64,000 nucleotides of DNA from Pseudomonadota bacterium (GCA_018897105.1 JAHILF010000164.1:36966-100965), one strand, 5' to 3'; numbered from the stretch's first letter, positions 17,362-27,085 are shown. Notes: generated by a model from the letters alone, not told the origin. A program made the numbers and translations.

Positions 17362-18657
17362 TCAATTTACCCGATATGACCACTGGGGGGTCGTCTGATT
17401 CCCGTCAAATGAAAATAATTGTCGCATGTCCCTGCCACTTTGGGAAATAACATACAGCTTCTTATTGTTGTTTACCGATCGGCTGAAAACAATTTGTCGC
17501 GAATCAGGTGACCAGCTGGGCGCTTCATGATCGCCCGCGGAGGTTGTCAACTGTATCGGACTGCCTCCCTCCGGGGAGATTTTAAACAGCTGATATTGAC
17601 CTTCGTATTTACAGGTATAGACGATCCATTTACCGTCAGGCGACCAGGCAGGAGTGGTGTTTTCATTGCCCTGATAGGTAAGCCTGCGGACAGAGCCGGC
17701 ATTGAAGTCCATTATATATATTTGCGGTTCTCCAGTTCGATCGGAGACAAAAACAAGTTGCTGGCCATCAGGAGAAAAATTCGGTGAAACATTTATCCCT
17801 GCGTTTGCTGTGAGCCTGCGCACGATTGAGCCGTCAAGTGTGAGCTGATAAAGGTCCGGGTTACCGTCTTTACTTAATGTGGCCACCAGTGTTTTGCCGT
17901 TGGGGGACCAGGCGGGAGCCATGTTCAATCCGGTTCTTCGGGAAAGGGTCTGGGTTGTCTTGTCCTGGGACAGATCGGTAATATAGAGATTGGCGTTACC
18001 GCGGTGATAGGATGTATAGGTCAGTTTCGAGTTGTCAGGCGAAAAACGGGGAGAAACGGCCAGATACTTATGACGTGTCACCTGACGAACCGAATCGCCG
18101 AAAATATCAGCCAGATAAATCTCCTTCTGCCCTGTCTTATCAGAGACAAAGGCAATCTTGGTCTCGCTGATGCCGGGAATGCCCGTCATTTTTTCGATTG
18201 CCTCATCACAGAATTTAAGGATCATCTTTCTGCTTTTATTCCAGGGGAAAGTATACTTGCGGCCCAGGATCATTCTCCCTTCGACCACATTGTTGAGGCG
18301 CAATTCCATAATGACGCTGTCGCCACTGACCTCATATTGGCCGATTACCGTGAAATCAGCCCCAACGCTTTTCCAGTTGGCGTCCTGTCGGGCTCCATAG
18401 GAAGCAGCAGGTATGGTCTGGATGAATCCATGAAAATCCAGAGCCTTGGCGGCCAGCACGGCAAGATCCCGGTCATATTGTTGAACGGCCTCCGGCTTGT
18501 TTTTATTGACAAAATAGGGGACGGCCACCGGAATCTTACGGAATTCCGCCGAAGTGATATCAAGATTCACCCTTTTGCCTGCCCAGGCATCTGAAAAGGG
18601 GAGAATAAACAAGATGGCAACTAATGTGATAAGTGTCTGTTTCATTTTTTTAGTCAA
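17362..18657 (-). CDS. tolB: Tol-Pal system beta-propeller protein TolB
   Basis: The 431-residue periplasmic protein has an N-terminal signal peptide (LITLVAILFILPFSDAWA) and an N-terminal alpha/beta domain. A six-bladed propeller follows, with repeated SPDNSKLTYTSY, WSPNGKTLVAT, FSPDGQQLVFVSDRTGEPQIY and WSPDGKWIVYT motifs. TolB interacts with TolA and Pal during outer-membrane constriction. It follows tolA by two bases and is separated from cpoB by 179 bases; a pal gene is expected there in most species but is absent. Confidence 0.96.
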   Translation of the reverse strand: MTKKMKQTLITLVAILFILPFSDAWAGKRVNLDITSAEFRKIPVAVPYFVNKNKPEAVQQYDRDLAVLAAKALDFHGFIQTIPAASYGARQDANWKSVGADFTVIGQYEVSGDSVIMELRLNNVVEGRMILGRKYTFPWNKSRKMILKFCDEAIEKMTGIPGISETKIAFVSDKTGQKEIYLADIFGDSVRQVTRHKYLAVSPRFSPDNSKLTYTSYHRGNANLYITDLSQDKTTQTLSRRTGLNMAPAWSPNGKTLVATLSKDGNPDLYQLTLDGSIVRRLTANAGINVSPNFSPDGQQLVFVSDRTGEPQIYIMDFNAGSVRRLTYQGNENTTPAWSPDGKWIVYTCKYEGQYQLFKISPEGGSPIQLTTSAGDHEAPSWSPDSRQIVFSRSVNNNKKLYVISQSGRDMRQLFSFDGNQTTPQWSYRVN

Positions 18658-18659
18658 AT

Positions 18660-19637
18660 TTATTGTAAGCCGCTGGGGTGAAAAACTAGTCCTATTTCCA
18701 GATTTGATTCATCCAAATCAGCTGGAAAGGGGGGTAACGGCAGCGATTCTTTTAATGTTTTTTCCACAAATTGATCAAAATAAATATTACCTGATTTCTC
18801 TTCGAATTCATACCTGGTTACTACACCATCACTGCGCACCTCGACAACAACCACAGCCTTAAGGTCTTTTTTCCACTCCTGTAATTCCGGCAGCACCCAG
18901 TGTTCATGTATCTTTTGCGATACAGCCACATAGTAGAGTTTCAGGGCGGCATCGAGTTTTGCATCGCTGGTGCCGGACCCGCCGCCGGCAGAAGGTCTTG
19001 TCGAGACCTGGGAAGAGGTCGTCGATGATGATAGACGTTGCGCATGTATCGCCTCCCGCAGTTTTGACACGGCATCATCAACAGCAACCGCTGCAGCCGC
19101 CTGCATCTCCCTGGCTTTCTGCTGCGCCTGCCGCCTGTTGAGTTCATTTTTTATGCGATTAAGCGCCTGGTCTACCTTGACCTCGTCTTTCTTTTCAACC
19201 TTTTTTGGTTTGACATCTTTTTTGACCAAGCGTGGTTTGAGGCTGACTACCTCTGCAGGGGCAGTGCTCTCTGTTTCTGTTGCTATAACAGGTTCTATTT
19301 TTTCTACAACGACCGGTGGTTTTACCGGCGGCGGCGCTTCAACTTTTTTTACCTCAGGTGGTGGTGGAATCTCTTCCTTTTTTTTGATCTGCGCCGGAGG
19401 TTTGGCCACATCTTTAGCCGGGGGAGAGTCCAGAGCCTCGAAGAGATTGACCGTGTAAACCTCTTCACGATTGCGGTGAAAATCAAAAATTGAAGCAGGG
19501 AGAAGCATGATCATGGCAATGAATACGTGTATAACTATGGCCAGAACAAGAGGTTTTCTCCTGTGCTTTACGGCGTAACCTTCAATCGTGACGAATCTGC
19601 CGCCTGGTTCACAAGGTGCGTCTGCGAATGGTGACAT
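18660..19637 (-). CDS. tolA: TolA-like energy transducer with C-terminal TonB/TolA domain
   Basis: The 325-residue protein has one N-terminal membrane helix (VLAIVIHVFIAMIMLLPASIF, about 33-53) after a long cytoplasmic start. A proline/lysine/valine-rich stretch and an Ala-rich helical region follow, then a C-terminal TonB-fold domain (YYVAVSQKIHEHWVLPELQEWKKDL ... SLPLPPFPADLD). It transmits TolQR proton-motive work to TolB/Pal in the envelope. Placement between tolR and tolB supports TolA over TonB. The long N-terminal cytoplasmic segment (about 30 residues) is longer than in E. coli. Confidence 0.9.
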   Translation of the reverse strand: MSPFADAPCEPGGRFVTIEGYAVKHRRKPLVLAIVIHVFIAMIMLLPASIFDFHRNREEVYTVNLFEALDSPPAKDVAKPPAQIKKKEEIPPPPEVKKVEAPPPVKPPVVVEKIEPVIATETESTAPAEVVSLKPRLVKKDVKPKKVEKKDEVKVDQALNRIKNELNRRQAQQKAREMQAAAAVAVDDAVSKLREAIHAQRLSSSTTSSQVSTRPSAGGGSGTSDAKLDAALKLYYVAVSQKIHEHWVLPELQEWKKDLKAVVVVEVRSDGVVTRYEFEEKSGNIYFDQFVEKTLKESLPLPPFPADLDESNLEIGLVFHPSGLQ

Positions 19638-19640
19638 GAC

Positions 19641-20078
19641 TCAGCGTTTGTTCTCCACCGGTATGGTGACCATGCCGAGCTTATTGAAGCCGGCATCCTT
19701 CACCTCAGCCATTACCTGAGCAACGATGCCATAGGGGACATTTTTGTCCGCCTTCAGCAGAATCGTTCTGTCCTGATCCGTCTTCGACAGTTTCTGCAGT
19801 TCCTGCTGCAGAAGTTTGCCATCCGCCTTGATTTTTCCCAGGGAAATTCCACCTTGCTGATCAATAGATATAATTACAGGATTTTCGTCCTGACGCAAGG
19901 GCTTGGCTGTGGTAGCCGGGAGGTTGACATCAACTCCCTGGGTCATCATCGGTGCGGTGACCATGAAGATGATCAGCAGTACCAGCATAACATCCACCAG
20001 CGGTGTGACATTGATATCTGCTACCAGACCTCTTTTACCTTTTTTTTGAATCGATCCCATTCCCATATTATTTATCAA
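19641..20078 (-). CDS. tolR: Biopolymer transport protein TolR (ExbD family)
   Basis: The 145-residue inner-membrane protein has one transmembrane helix containing the functional aspartate in [18 protein letters not shown] and a periplasmic domain with [22 protein letters not shown]. With TolQ it forms the proton-driven motor. Its start overlaps the tolQ stop by four bases and tolA follows three bases later, so translation is coupled. Confidence 0.95.
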   Translation of the reverse strand: MINNMGMGSIQKKGKRGLVADINVTPLVDVMLVLLIIFMVTAPMMTQGVDVNLPATTAKPLRQDENPVIISIDQQGGISLGKIKADGKLLQQELQKLSKTDQDRTILLKADKNVPYGIVAQVMAEVKDAGFNKLGMVTIPVENKR

Positions 20079-20767
20079 CCACGTGAAATAAGGTCACGTT
20101 CCACCAGATTCAAGAAATCGGCAGTAAAACTTTCCATCTTTCCCTCGAAAGTATCAATCTGATTTGCATAGAAGTTGTAAAAGATTACAGCCGGAATCGC
20201 TACCGCAAGACCTGCCGCGGTGGCGACCAGGGCCTCGGAAATGCCGGGGGCAACAACAGCCAGGGAGGCGGAACCTCTAACGCCTATCTCCTTAAAAGAG
20301 GCCATAATACCCCAAACTGTTCCAAAAAGACCGATAAATGGTGTTGAACTTCCTGCTGTGGCGAGAAAAGAAAGGGACTTGCTGAGCTGAAAGGATTCTC
20401 TTCCCACAGCTTTCTGCAAGACCCTCTTAAGGTTATTCATGCCTGCCAGTCGCATTTCCAGGGTCTGCATTTCTTCTCCGCTCTTTTTCTTACCGATTTT
20501 CTGCAGCTCAGCGTAACCTGACCTGAAAATTGAAGCCTCGGGACAGAGTGAAGTTTCCAGGGCTGTTTTATATGCCTCGGCAAGGTTTTTACTGCTCCAG
20601 AAGTTATCAAGAAACACACGGGATTCACTGCGCACTTTCTTGAAAAGCAGAAATTTCTGAAAAATAATGGTCCAGGACATCAGCGAAAAAAAGAGGAGCA
20701 GGAGCATGACGAATTTTACCACAAGTCCTGCGCCCCAGAACATAGCGAAAATATTAACTTCTTGCAC
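20075..20767 (-). CDS. tolQ: Tol-Pal system protein TolQ (ExbB family)
   Basis: The 230-residue inner-membrane proton channel subunit has three membrane helices (about 15-37, 130-155, 170-195). The conserved MotA/ExbB block is [31 protein letters not shown], followed by [26 protein letters not shown]. It is the first gene of the minus-strand tolQ-R-A-B-cpoB operon. The acyl-CoA thioesterase gene ybgC that often precedes tolQ is found about 3 kb away on the other strand. Confidence 0.95.
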   Translation of the reverse strand: MQEVNIFAMFWGAGLVVKFVMLLLLFFSLMSWTIIFQKFLLFKKVRSESRVFLDNFWSSKNLAEAYKTALETSLCPEASIFRSGYAELQKIGKKKSGEEMQTLEMRLAGMNNLKRVLQKAVGRESFQLSKSLSFLATAGSSTPFIGLFGTVWGIMASFKEIGVRGSASLAVVAPGISEALVATAAGLAVAIPAVIFYNFYANQIDTFEGKMESFTADFLNLVERDLISRG

Positions 20768-21101
20768 GTTTCATTACCTTTTAAAAAACTAATTTTTTAA
20801 TTTTGTGGAGAATATCAGAAATAAACTGGGGAAGGTTTTTCATATCCGGGTATCTACAGATTGAAATGTATCCTTCTATATATATACTTTTCCAACTATT
20901 TCAAGTAAATTCTTGCTGCCAGACGACGATAAACAACTAAGCAATCAGCGTTCCATCCGTGGAAAATTTTAAAAGGAATCAGCTCTGATTTTTATATTTT
21001 TTTGACATCATCCGGCAAAAAAGGTAAATGATATGTTTTTTTGCAGGTTTCGTAATCCACCCCCCTCCAGATAAATACAACATTAAGGGCAGTTGCACAT
21101 T
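20768..21101. promoter_or_regulatory. Divergent intergenic region tolQ / hom
   Basis: These 334 bases separate two operons pointing apart. For hom, a perfect -35 (TTGACA at 21002-21007) stands 17 bases from a weak -10 (TAAATG at 21025-21030). AT-rich DNA toward tolQ must carry its promoter, but no convincing box pair stands out. No riboswitch-like structure or small gene is evident. Confidence 0.4.
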
Positions 21102-22412
21102 ATGAAGGAAATTCAGGTAGGACTTATAGGCTTTGGAACTGTTGGCAGCGGGACCGCTCAAGTGCTGTATGAACAGGCTGAGCGTATCAAAAAAAGAACG
21201 GGTGTTTCCATCGTCTTGAAAAAGGTGGCTGACATATCGACAGCTGCCTTGCCGGACTACCTGACTGACACCGAATTAACCCGAGATGCCGACGCGATTA
21301 TCAATGATCCTGACATTGATATCGTCATTGAGCTGATCGGCGGGACAACCCTGGCCAAGAAATTTATTCTTGCGGCTATCGCCCAGGGCAAACATGTGGT
21401 TACTGCCAACAAGGCTCTGTTGTCGGAACACGGCATGGAAATATTTAAAGCTGCCGCGGAGAAAAATGTGGAAGTGGGCTTTGAAGCCAGCGTAGGGGGG
21501 GGGATCCCTCTTATCAAAACACTCAAAGAGGGACTTGTTGCCAATAAGATTCTGTCCATCATGGGTATAATGAATGGTACGGCCAATTACATCCTCACCC
21601 AGATGACGGATCACGCCACCCCTTTTGAGAAAGTATTAAAAGATGCTCAGAAAAAGGGGTATGCGGAAGCCGACCCCACATATGATATCGAAGGAATCGA
21701 TACGGCGCATAAGCTTGTTATCCTCATGACCTTGGCCTTCGGTATGGATGTCCGCCTCAGTGACATAAACTGCGAGGGCATTTCCCGTATTGAACCGATT
21801 GATATCCAGTTTGCCAAGGAGTTCGGGTACAGGATCAAACTCCTGGCCATCAGCCGCAACCATGGCGACCATATCGAGGCGAGTGTTCATCCGACCATGG
21901 TACCGGAGCAACACATGCTGGCCAATATCAATGGCGCCTACAACGGCTTTTATTTTACCGGCGATATGGTTGAAAATGTCCTGCTTTACGGTAAGGGGGC
22001 AGGGAAGATGCCCACAGGAAGCGCAGTTGCCGCCGATGTGGTGGACATATCGCGAAACATCGTTCATCAATCAATAAACAGGGTGCCAAGTCTCTCCTAT
22101 CTGCCAGAACATATCGCGCCACGTCCCATCACACCGATTGAGGAACTGCGCTGCCCCTATTATTTCAGATTCACCACGCTCGACAAACCAGGCGTTCTTT
22201 CCAAGATCTCCGGCATCCTGGGCAAACATGACATCAGCATCGAGTCGGTGATCCAGAAGGGCCGGGATAAGAAAAGCAAGGTACCCATCGTCATGCGCAC
22301 CTATGAAGCACAGGAGGCGGCGGTGAGAAAGGCCTTAAATGAAATAAACGCCTTGGATACGACGATGGCGGAAACCGTAAAAATCAAAATCCTGGTCGAT
22401 GATGGCAAGTGA
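21102..22412 (+). CDS. hom: Homoserine dehydrogenase
   Basis: The 436-residue enzyme reduces aspartate semialdehyde to homoserine for threonine and methionine synthesis. Domains are an N-terminal Rossmann fold (VGLIGFGTVGSGTA), the catalytic/substrate domain (VGFEASVGGGIPLI, MGIMNGTANYILTQM, DPTYDIEGIDTAHKL) and a C-terminal ACT domain (YFRFTTLDKPGVLSKISGIL) expected to bind threonine. The ATG at 21102, 12 bases after AAGGG, is preferred over an in-frame TTG at 21093. The 3' end overlaps apgM. The pathway partner lysC lies 9 kb downstream on the same strand. Confidence 0.96.
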   Translation: MKEIQVGLIGFGTVGSGTAQVLYEQAERIKKRTGVSIVLKKVADISTAALPDYLTDTELTRDADAIINDPDIDIVIELIGGTTLAKKFILAAIAQGKHVVTANKALLSEHGMEIFKAAAEKNVEVGFEASVGGGIPLIKTLKEGLVANKILSIMGIMNGTANYILTQMTDHATPFEKVLKDAQKKGYAEADPTYDIEGIDTAHKLVILMTLAFGMDVRLSDINCEGISRIEPIDIQFAKEFGYRIKLLAISRNHGDHIEASVHPTMVPEQHMLANINGAYNGFYFTGDMVENVLLYGKGAGKMPTGSAVAADVVDISRNIVHQSINRVPSLSYLPEHIAPRPITPIEELRCPYYFRFTTLDKPGVLSKISGILGKHDISIESVIQKGRDKKSKVPIVMRTYEAQEAAVRKALNEINALDTTMAETVKIKILVDDGK

Positions 22413-23628
22413 GGTGAAATATATCATACTGGTAGGGGATGGCATCGGTGACCTGCCTATTGACGAGTTGAACGGCATGACCCCACTTGAGTATGCCCGT
22501 ACTCCGGCCATGGATTTTGTGGCCAGCCACGGAGTCCTTGGCCAGCTGCAAACAGTTCCACCAGGTTTTCATCCCGGCAGCGACGTGGCCAATCTGTCTC
22601 TTCTCGGCTACAAACCCGAAGATGTTTATACTGGCAGATCCCCCTTGGAAGCGGCCAGTCTTGGCGTCGATCTCCTTGATAATGAAATCGCCTTTCGCTG
22701 CAACCTGGTAACCGTGACGCAAAACGGCGGCATGGTCACCATGGTTGATTACAGTGGCGGGCACATCGACACTGGTGACGCAAGACAGTTGATCGCCGCC
22801 ATCAACAAAGAAATCACCAGTGACCTTTTCACCCTCTATCCAGGGATCAGCTACCGCCACCTGTTTGTCTACCGGGGTAATGTGGCAGGGCTTGTAACGG
22901 TTCCTCCCCATGATTATACCGGCCAGGATGTGACACAATTCTGGAAAAGCTATGCGCAATATCCTGATCTGAAGCAATTTGTCCGAAAGGCCTCCGAGAT
23001 CCTGCAGGTTCACCCCTTGAACAGGAGTCGGCAACAGCAGGGAAAGCTCCCGGCCAATGGCGTCTGGCTATGGGGGGAAGGGAAGGCCCCCTCAATGACG
23101 ACATTAGAGCAAAATTTCGGAGTCAGCGGAGCACTTATTTCCGCCGTTGATCTGCTGAAGGGTATAGGGGTTTATGCTGGGATGGAGGTGGTGAATGTCC
23201 CCGGCGCCACGGGGTATCTTGACACCGATTATCAGGGGAAGGTTGATGCGGCCCTCAGTGCTCTCGACAGACACGACTTGGTCCTTGTGCATGTGGAGGC
23301 GCCTGACGAGACTGGGCATCAAGGACTCTTAAAGGAAAAGATTCAGGCCATTGAAGATTTTGACCAGAAGGTTGTGCAGAAAATTCTTGACGGCATGAAG
23401 CAAGGCCAGGATTTTCGCCTGGTGATATGCATGGACCATTTTACGCCGATCAGCATGAAAACCCATATAGCGGTTCCGGTCCCTTTTGCCTTGTTCGACT
23501 CCCGCAGCCCTGAACAAAAAAATACCCTTTCATACAGCGAGAAGAACGGAAAAAGCTCGAGCCTTCACTTGGCAAACGGGGAAGATTTCTTCCAATTTTT
23601 ACTGACCGGGAACATTCCGAACAAATAG
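22399..23628 (+). CDS. apgM: Cofactor-independent phosphoglycerate mutase, ApgM (archaeal-type) family
   Basis: The roughly 409-residue enzyme is an alkaline-phosphatase-superfamily mutase interconverting 3- and 2-phosphoglycerate. Family marks are YIILVGDGIGDLP, FHPGSDVANLSLLGY (metal-bridging Ser in GSDVAN), GRSPLEAASLGV, VEAPDETGHQG and the metal ligands in CMDHFTP. The gene overlaps the hom 3' end by 14 bases. Two tandem ATGs at 22399/22402 and a GTG at 22414 that gives the usual family N terminus are all possible starts. Fusion of Thr synthesis and glycolysis genes in one transcript resembles the hom-apgM pairing seen in other deltaproteobacteria. Confidence 0.93.
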   Translation: MMASEVKYIILVGDGIGDLPIDELNGMTPLEYARTPAMDFVASHGVLGQLQTVPPGFHPGSDVANLSLLGYKPEDVYTGRSPLEAASLGVDLLDNEIAFRCNLVTVTQNGGMVTMVDYSGGHIDTGDARQLIAAINKEITSDLFTLYPGISYRHLFVYRGNVAGLVTVPPHDYTGQDVTQFWKSYAQYPDLKQFVRKASEILQVHPLNRSRQQQGKLPANGVWLWGEGKAPSMTTLEQNFGVSGALISAVDLLKGIGVYAGMEVVNVPGATGYLDTDYQGKVDAALSALDRHDLVLVHVEAPDETGHQGLLKEKIQAIEDFDQKVVQKILDGMKQGQDFRLVICMDHFTPISMKTHIAVPVPFALFDSRSPEQKNTLSYSEKNGKSSSLHLANGEDFFQFLLTGNIPNK

Positions 23629-24075
23629 ATGCCATCACTTAAAATCAGCATTACAGAGCCGGCCCATGTCTGCTCTTACAGGGTTCTATACGGAGACACT
23701 GATGCCGGCGGTGTCGTCTATAACGCCAACTATCTCCGCTTTTTTGAACTTGCTCGATCAAGTTTCATGAGACACTACGCCTCTTCCTACAAGGAAATCG
23801 AGGATGCCGGATTCATTCTGCCGGTGGTTGAAACATATCTGCGCTATAAAGCGCCAGCAAGATATGACGACCTGCTTACCATCAAAACATCCATGCAGCA
23901 GATTTCCAATTATTCCTGGCGATTCAATCACCATGTCCTGCTTACCGCAAGCGACAAGCTGCTGGTCAAGGGCTTTACGGTCCATGCCTGCGTCAACAAG
24001 ACAGGAAAACTCGCCAAGTTGCCGCCAGAATATCTTGTCAGGATCGCAGCAGTCGCCTCTGCGCCTGCCCCATGA
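23629..24075 (+). CDS. ybgC: YbgC-type acyl-CoA thioesterase (hot-dog fold)
   Basis: The 148-residue cytosolic hot-dog protein has the catalytic region YGDTDAGGVVYNANYLRFFELARSSF with the family Asp and the NANY segment, then a VETYLRYKAPARYDD block. YbgC hydrolyses short-chain or ACP-linked acyl thioesters and is often part of the tol-pal locus; here it is the last gene of the hom-apgM operon, whose stop is adjacent to its ATG. The C-terminal tail is slightly extended and Ala-rich. Confidence 0.9.
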   Translation: MPSLKISITEPAHVCSYRVLYGDTDAGGVVYNANYLRFFELARSSFMRHYASSYKEIEDAGFILPVVETYLRYKAPARYDDLLTIKTSMQQISNYSWRFNHHVLLTASDKLLVKGFTVHACVNKTGKLAKLPPEYLVRIAAVASAPAP

Positions 24076-24193
24076 GGGAAACGCACCTACTATAAATTTT
24101 GAACGATGGTGTATAGTTTCCCAAATGATCACTTCGGGTTGGTTGCTCTTCTCAATCTTTACAATTAATTACAACACCACCTTGTAACATTTG

Positions 24194-24222
24194 TTGACAC
24201 CGCAAACTCTTTGCGGTAAATA
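24194..24222 (+). promoter_or_regulatory. Promoter with palindromic operator in the spacer, upstream of torD-psrAB-like genes
   Basis: TTGACA and TAAATA boxes are separated by 17 bases. A perfect inverted repeat, ACCGCAAA-CTC-TTTGCGGT (24199-24217), fills the spacer and touches both boxes, about 65 bases before the torD ATG. A protein bound there would block RNA polymerase, so repression of the respiratory cluster is the likely logic. The regulator is unknown. Confidence 0.65.
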
Positions 24223-24282
24223 GATTCAATTTGCTTTTGAAGCCATCTAACGTTTTTCTCAATAAATAAAATCAGATAGCCA

Positions 24283-24849
24283 ATGAATACAACCTCTCCT
24301 CAGATCTCCATGGCGGATATTTTTCGCTTTCTTGCCCAGTCGATGCGCTATCCTGATGCAGAATGGTTTAACGAGGATTTCTGGTCCGTCCTGTTAAATC
24401 TTCTTGATGAGTTGCAGTGGCAGGAAGACAAAGCTGAGCTGATCAGGGTTAAGGCTGGTTCAAAGGATTTTCTTGAAGATGTCCAGATAGAACATACACG
24501 ACTCTTTATCAATGCAATTCCCCATGTGGTTGCCGCTCCTTATGCCTCTGTCCACTATAAAGGTGACGGCACCCTCTATGGAATTATTGCTGAACAGACG
24601 AAAAAATTTTACCGAGAAAAAGGTTTTGCACTGGCAAAGGAAAGCGATCTTCCTGATCATATTGTTTATGAGTTGGAATTTTTAGCAATACTTGCCAATG
24701 AAGATCATGAAGGGCAGAAAAAGTTTCTGAGAAGCCTTTTCACCCCGTGGTTTGAAATTTTTAAGAGTAAGGTTTTGGAGGAGGCACACCATCCTTATTA
24801 TAGGGTAGTGATGAATTTAATTGACTTTTTTACTAGGGAGGAGCTGTAA
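24283..24849 (+). CDS. TorD/DmsD-family molybdoenzyme maturation chaperone
   Basis: The 188-residue all-helical cytosolic protein contains the family features IFRFLAQSMRYPDAEWF, the YTRLF-like EHTRLFINA, AAPYASVHY and DHIVYELEFLAILA. These chaperones bind the Tat signal and help insert the molybdenum cofactor into the catalytic subunit before export. The gene lies one base before the molybdoenzyme gene, which carries a Tat signal, so the partner is clear from context. Confidence 0.92.
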   Translation: MNTTSPQISMADIFRFLAQSMRYPDAEWFNEDFWSVLLNLLDELQWQEDKAELIRVKAGSKDFLEDVQIEHTRLFINAIPHVVAAPYASVHYKGDGTLYGIIAEQTKKFYREKGFALAKESDLPDHIVYELEFLAILANEDHEGQKKFLRSLFTPWFEIFKSKVLEEAHHPYYRVVMNLIDFFTREEL

Positions 24850-24850
24850 C

Positions 24851-27085
24851 ATGTCTTTTAAGGTGACACGACGCAAATTCCTGCAAACCGCATCGATAGC
24901 TGCTGCGACTTTACCATTGGCCAAAGTGGTGTCAGCAGAAACAGGGTTTGTCAGAGATCCTTTTACACCCCCAGGAAGTTTTGAGGGTACCCAAACTGTT
25001 ACCGGCGGCGTCTGTGAAATGTGCTTCTGGCGTTGTCAGTTGGTGGGAAAAGTTCGTGACAAAAAACTTGTCAAACTGGAAGGAAATCCGAAGAGCATCG
25101 ATAACGGCAAATCAATCTGTGCCCGTGGTAATGCCGGTATTAAACTGCTTTATGACCCGGATCGCCTGAAATTCCCGTTAAAAAATGTCGGAGAAAGAGG
25201 CAAGCCTGTCTGGAAACAGATCTCCTGGCAAGAGGCGCTTGACGAATGCGGTTCCAAGCTGAAAGCTGTCCAGGAAAAATACGGCAGCCAGGGCATAGCC
25301 ATGTTCCCCCATGGTGCATCGGCTAAATATCCCATGGACTTCTTTGAAAAAGTTGTCGGCACGCACAATGTGAGCGAGGCATCATTTTTCCAGTGTCGCG
25401 GTATTCGCGACAGCGCCTATATGGCAACATTTGGGGTAGCTCCCGGCGAAAGCGTGGACATGCCCAATGCCAAGGCGATTCTATTGATCGGCTGTCACTT
25501 CGGCGAAAACGTACATGTCTCTCATGTCAAGGCGTACCTCAAAGGCCTTGAGAATGGCGCCAAGCTGATTGTTGTTGATCCCCGTTATTCCGCATCTGCT
25601 GCCAAATCCGATATCTGGGTGCAGATCAAACCGGGAACCGATACTGCCTTTCTGCTGGCGATCATGAACTACCTGGTGCAAAAAGACAAATATGACAAGA
25701 AATTTGTCGCGGCCCACTGTGTCGGCTTTGAAGAGTTCAAAAAAGGCATCTCCCATGCCTCACTGGATTGGGCGGCAAAGATCTGCGATGTACCGGCAAA
25801 ACAAATCCAGGAAGTTGCTGATCTTCTCGCGGCCAACGCCCCGAACGTTTCCATCCATCCCGGTCGTCATGTCAGCTGGCATGGTAACGATTTCCAACGT
25901 ATACGTGCCCATGCATGCCTGACCGCCCTCCTTGGCGCCATCGGCGTCAAGGGAGGTTTCGTCAAGGCCAAAGGAGTCAAGGTCAAGGGTATCAGCTGGC
26001 CGAAGGTTGCGGAAGGCGGAGAAGAGCACAATTTAAAATTGATGGCTGACAAATATCACTTTGCACCTCCGGGCACGCCGACGGAGTTGATCCGTGATGC
26101 ATGCATTACCGGCAAGCCTTACCCGATCAAAGGATGTGTGGTCTGGGGGCAGAATCCCATGCAGACCATCCCCAATCAGCAGAGAATGGTAGATTCCCTG
26201 AAACAGATGGATTTTGTCATGTGCGTTGATGTCATGCCCACCGACATCACCATGTATGCTGACATCCTGCTGCCTGAAGCATGCTATCTGGAAAGATACG
26301 ATTACATCAAAACAGGGACCCAGTGGAATTTCGCCGACAAACATCAGCAGTACATCGCTCCCAGGATGCCCCTGGTTGATGCCATGTTCGAGCGTAAGGA
26401 TGAAGTCTTTATCACCAACGAAATTGCCAAGCGCATGGGTTATGGGGACAAGATTCCCGTAAACAGCCTGGAAGAAAAAATCAACAAGGAACTTGCCGGG
26501 GTGAACCTGTCCATCGCGCAGCTGAAAAAAGAAGACGGCATCCACATTCAGGATGGCAAGGATCCCTATGGTGTGTCCGAGGACTTCGAGGTTCAGCTTT
26601 ACAATGAGGATCTTGAGGACAATGACTATCCCGCAGTACCCACCTATATACCTGTTGAAGAGGTGCCGAAAGGTTTTACCCGTCTTGTTTACGGTCGTTC
26701 GCCCGTGCATACATTCAACCGGAGCCAGAACAATGTCTGGTTGCACAATGCCATGCCGGTCAACCCAGTATGGCTTAATGACGAAATTGCCAAGAAAATG
26801 GGCCTGCAGGAAGGTGACGAGGTTAGCCTGGTAAACAGTGAGGGTGTCAAGTCATCCTCCAAAACAGTGGTCAAGGTTACCCCTGGCATTCGTAAGGATA
26901 CGGTTTACATGGCCCATGGTTATGGTTCCAGAAATCCCATGTTGACGGTAGGTGTCAACGCCGGTGTTGACGATCAGGAACTTATTACCAAGATGACAAT
27001 CGATCCGGAAACCGGTTGCAACGGTATGCGAAACAATTTTGTCAAACTTGTTAAAGACGGCAAAACACTTGATATCCCTGCATAA
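24851..27085 (+). CDS. Tat-exported molybdopterin oxidoreductase, PsrA/PhsA/ArrA-like catalytic subunit
   Basis: The 744-residue DMSO-reductase-family protein has a twin-arginine signal (TRRKFLQ at 6-12), a 4Fe-4S site with C55-x2-C58-x3-C62-x27-C90, and a probable Mo-ligand C182 (FFQCRG). The bis-MGD binding folds end with a C-terminal NPVWLNDEIAKKMGL...GDEVSLVNSEG domain. Size and motifs fit periplasmic polysulfide, thiosulfate or tetrathionate/arsenate-type reductases; the substrate cannot be told. The ATG at 24851 keeps the Arg pair near the N terminus. It is co-transcribed with its TorD chaperone and ferredoxin subunit; no membrane anchor gene follows. Confidence 0.9.
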   Translation: MSFKVTRRKFLQTASIAAATLPLAKVVSAETGFVRDPFTPPGSFEGTQTVTGGVCEMCFWRCQLVGKVRDKKLVKLEGNPKSIDNGKSICARGNAGIKLLYDPDRLKFPLKNVGERGKPVWKQISWQEALDECGSKLKAVQEKYGSQGIAMFPHGASAKYPMDFFEKVVGTHNVSEASFFQCRGIRDSAYMATFGVAPGESVDMPNAKAILLIGCHFGENVHVSHVKAYLKGLENGAKLIVVDPRYSASAAKSDIWVQIKPGTDTAFLLAIMNYLVQKDKYDKKFVAAHCVGFEEFKKGISHASLDWAAKICDVPAKQIQEVADLLAANAPNVSIHPGRHVSWHGNDFQRIRAHACLTALLGAIGVKGGFVKAKGVKVKGISWPKVAEGGEEHNLKLMADKYHFAPPGTPTELIRDACITGKPYPIKGCVVWGQNPMQTIPNQQRMVDSLKQMDFVMCVDVMPTDITMYADILLPEACYLERYDYIKTGTQWNFADKHQQYIAPRMPLVDAMFERKDEVFITNEIAKRMGYGDKIPVNSLEEKINKELAGVNLSIAQLKKEDGIHIQDGKDPYGVSEDFEVQLYNEDLEDNDYPAVPTYIPVEEVPKGFTRLVYGRSPVHTFNRSQNNVWLHNAMPVNPVWLNDEIAKKMGLQEGDEVSLVNSEGVKSSSKTVVKVTPGIRKDTVYMAHGYGSRNPMLTVGVNAGVDDQELITKMTIDPETGCNGMRNNFVKLVKDGKTLDIPA

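Noticed and set aside
18004..18594. 196-codon plus-strand frame inside tolB
   Set aside because: Antisense to the propeller repeats, no signal or motif of its own.
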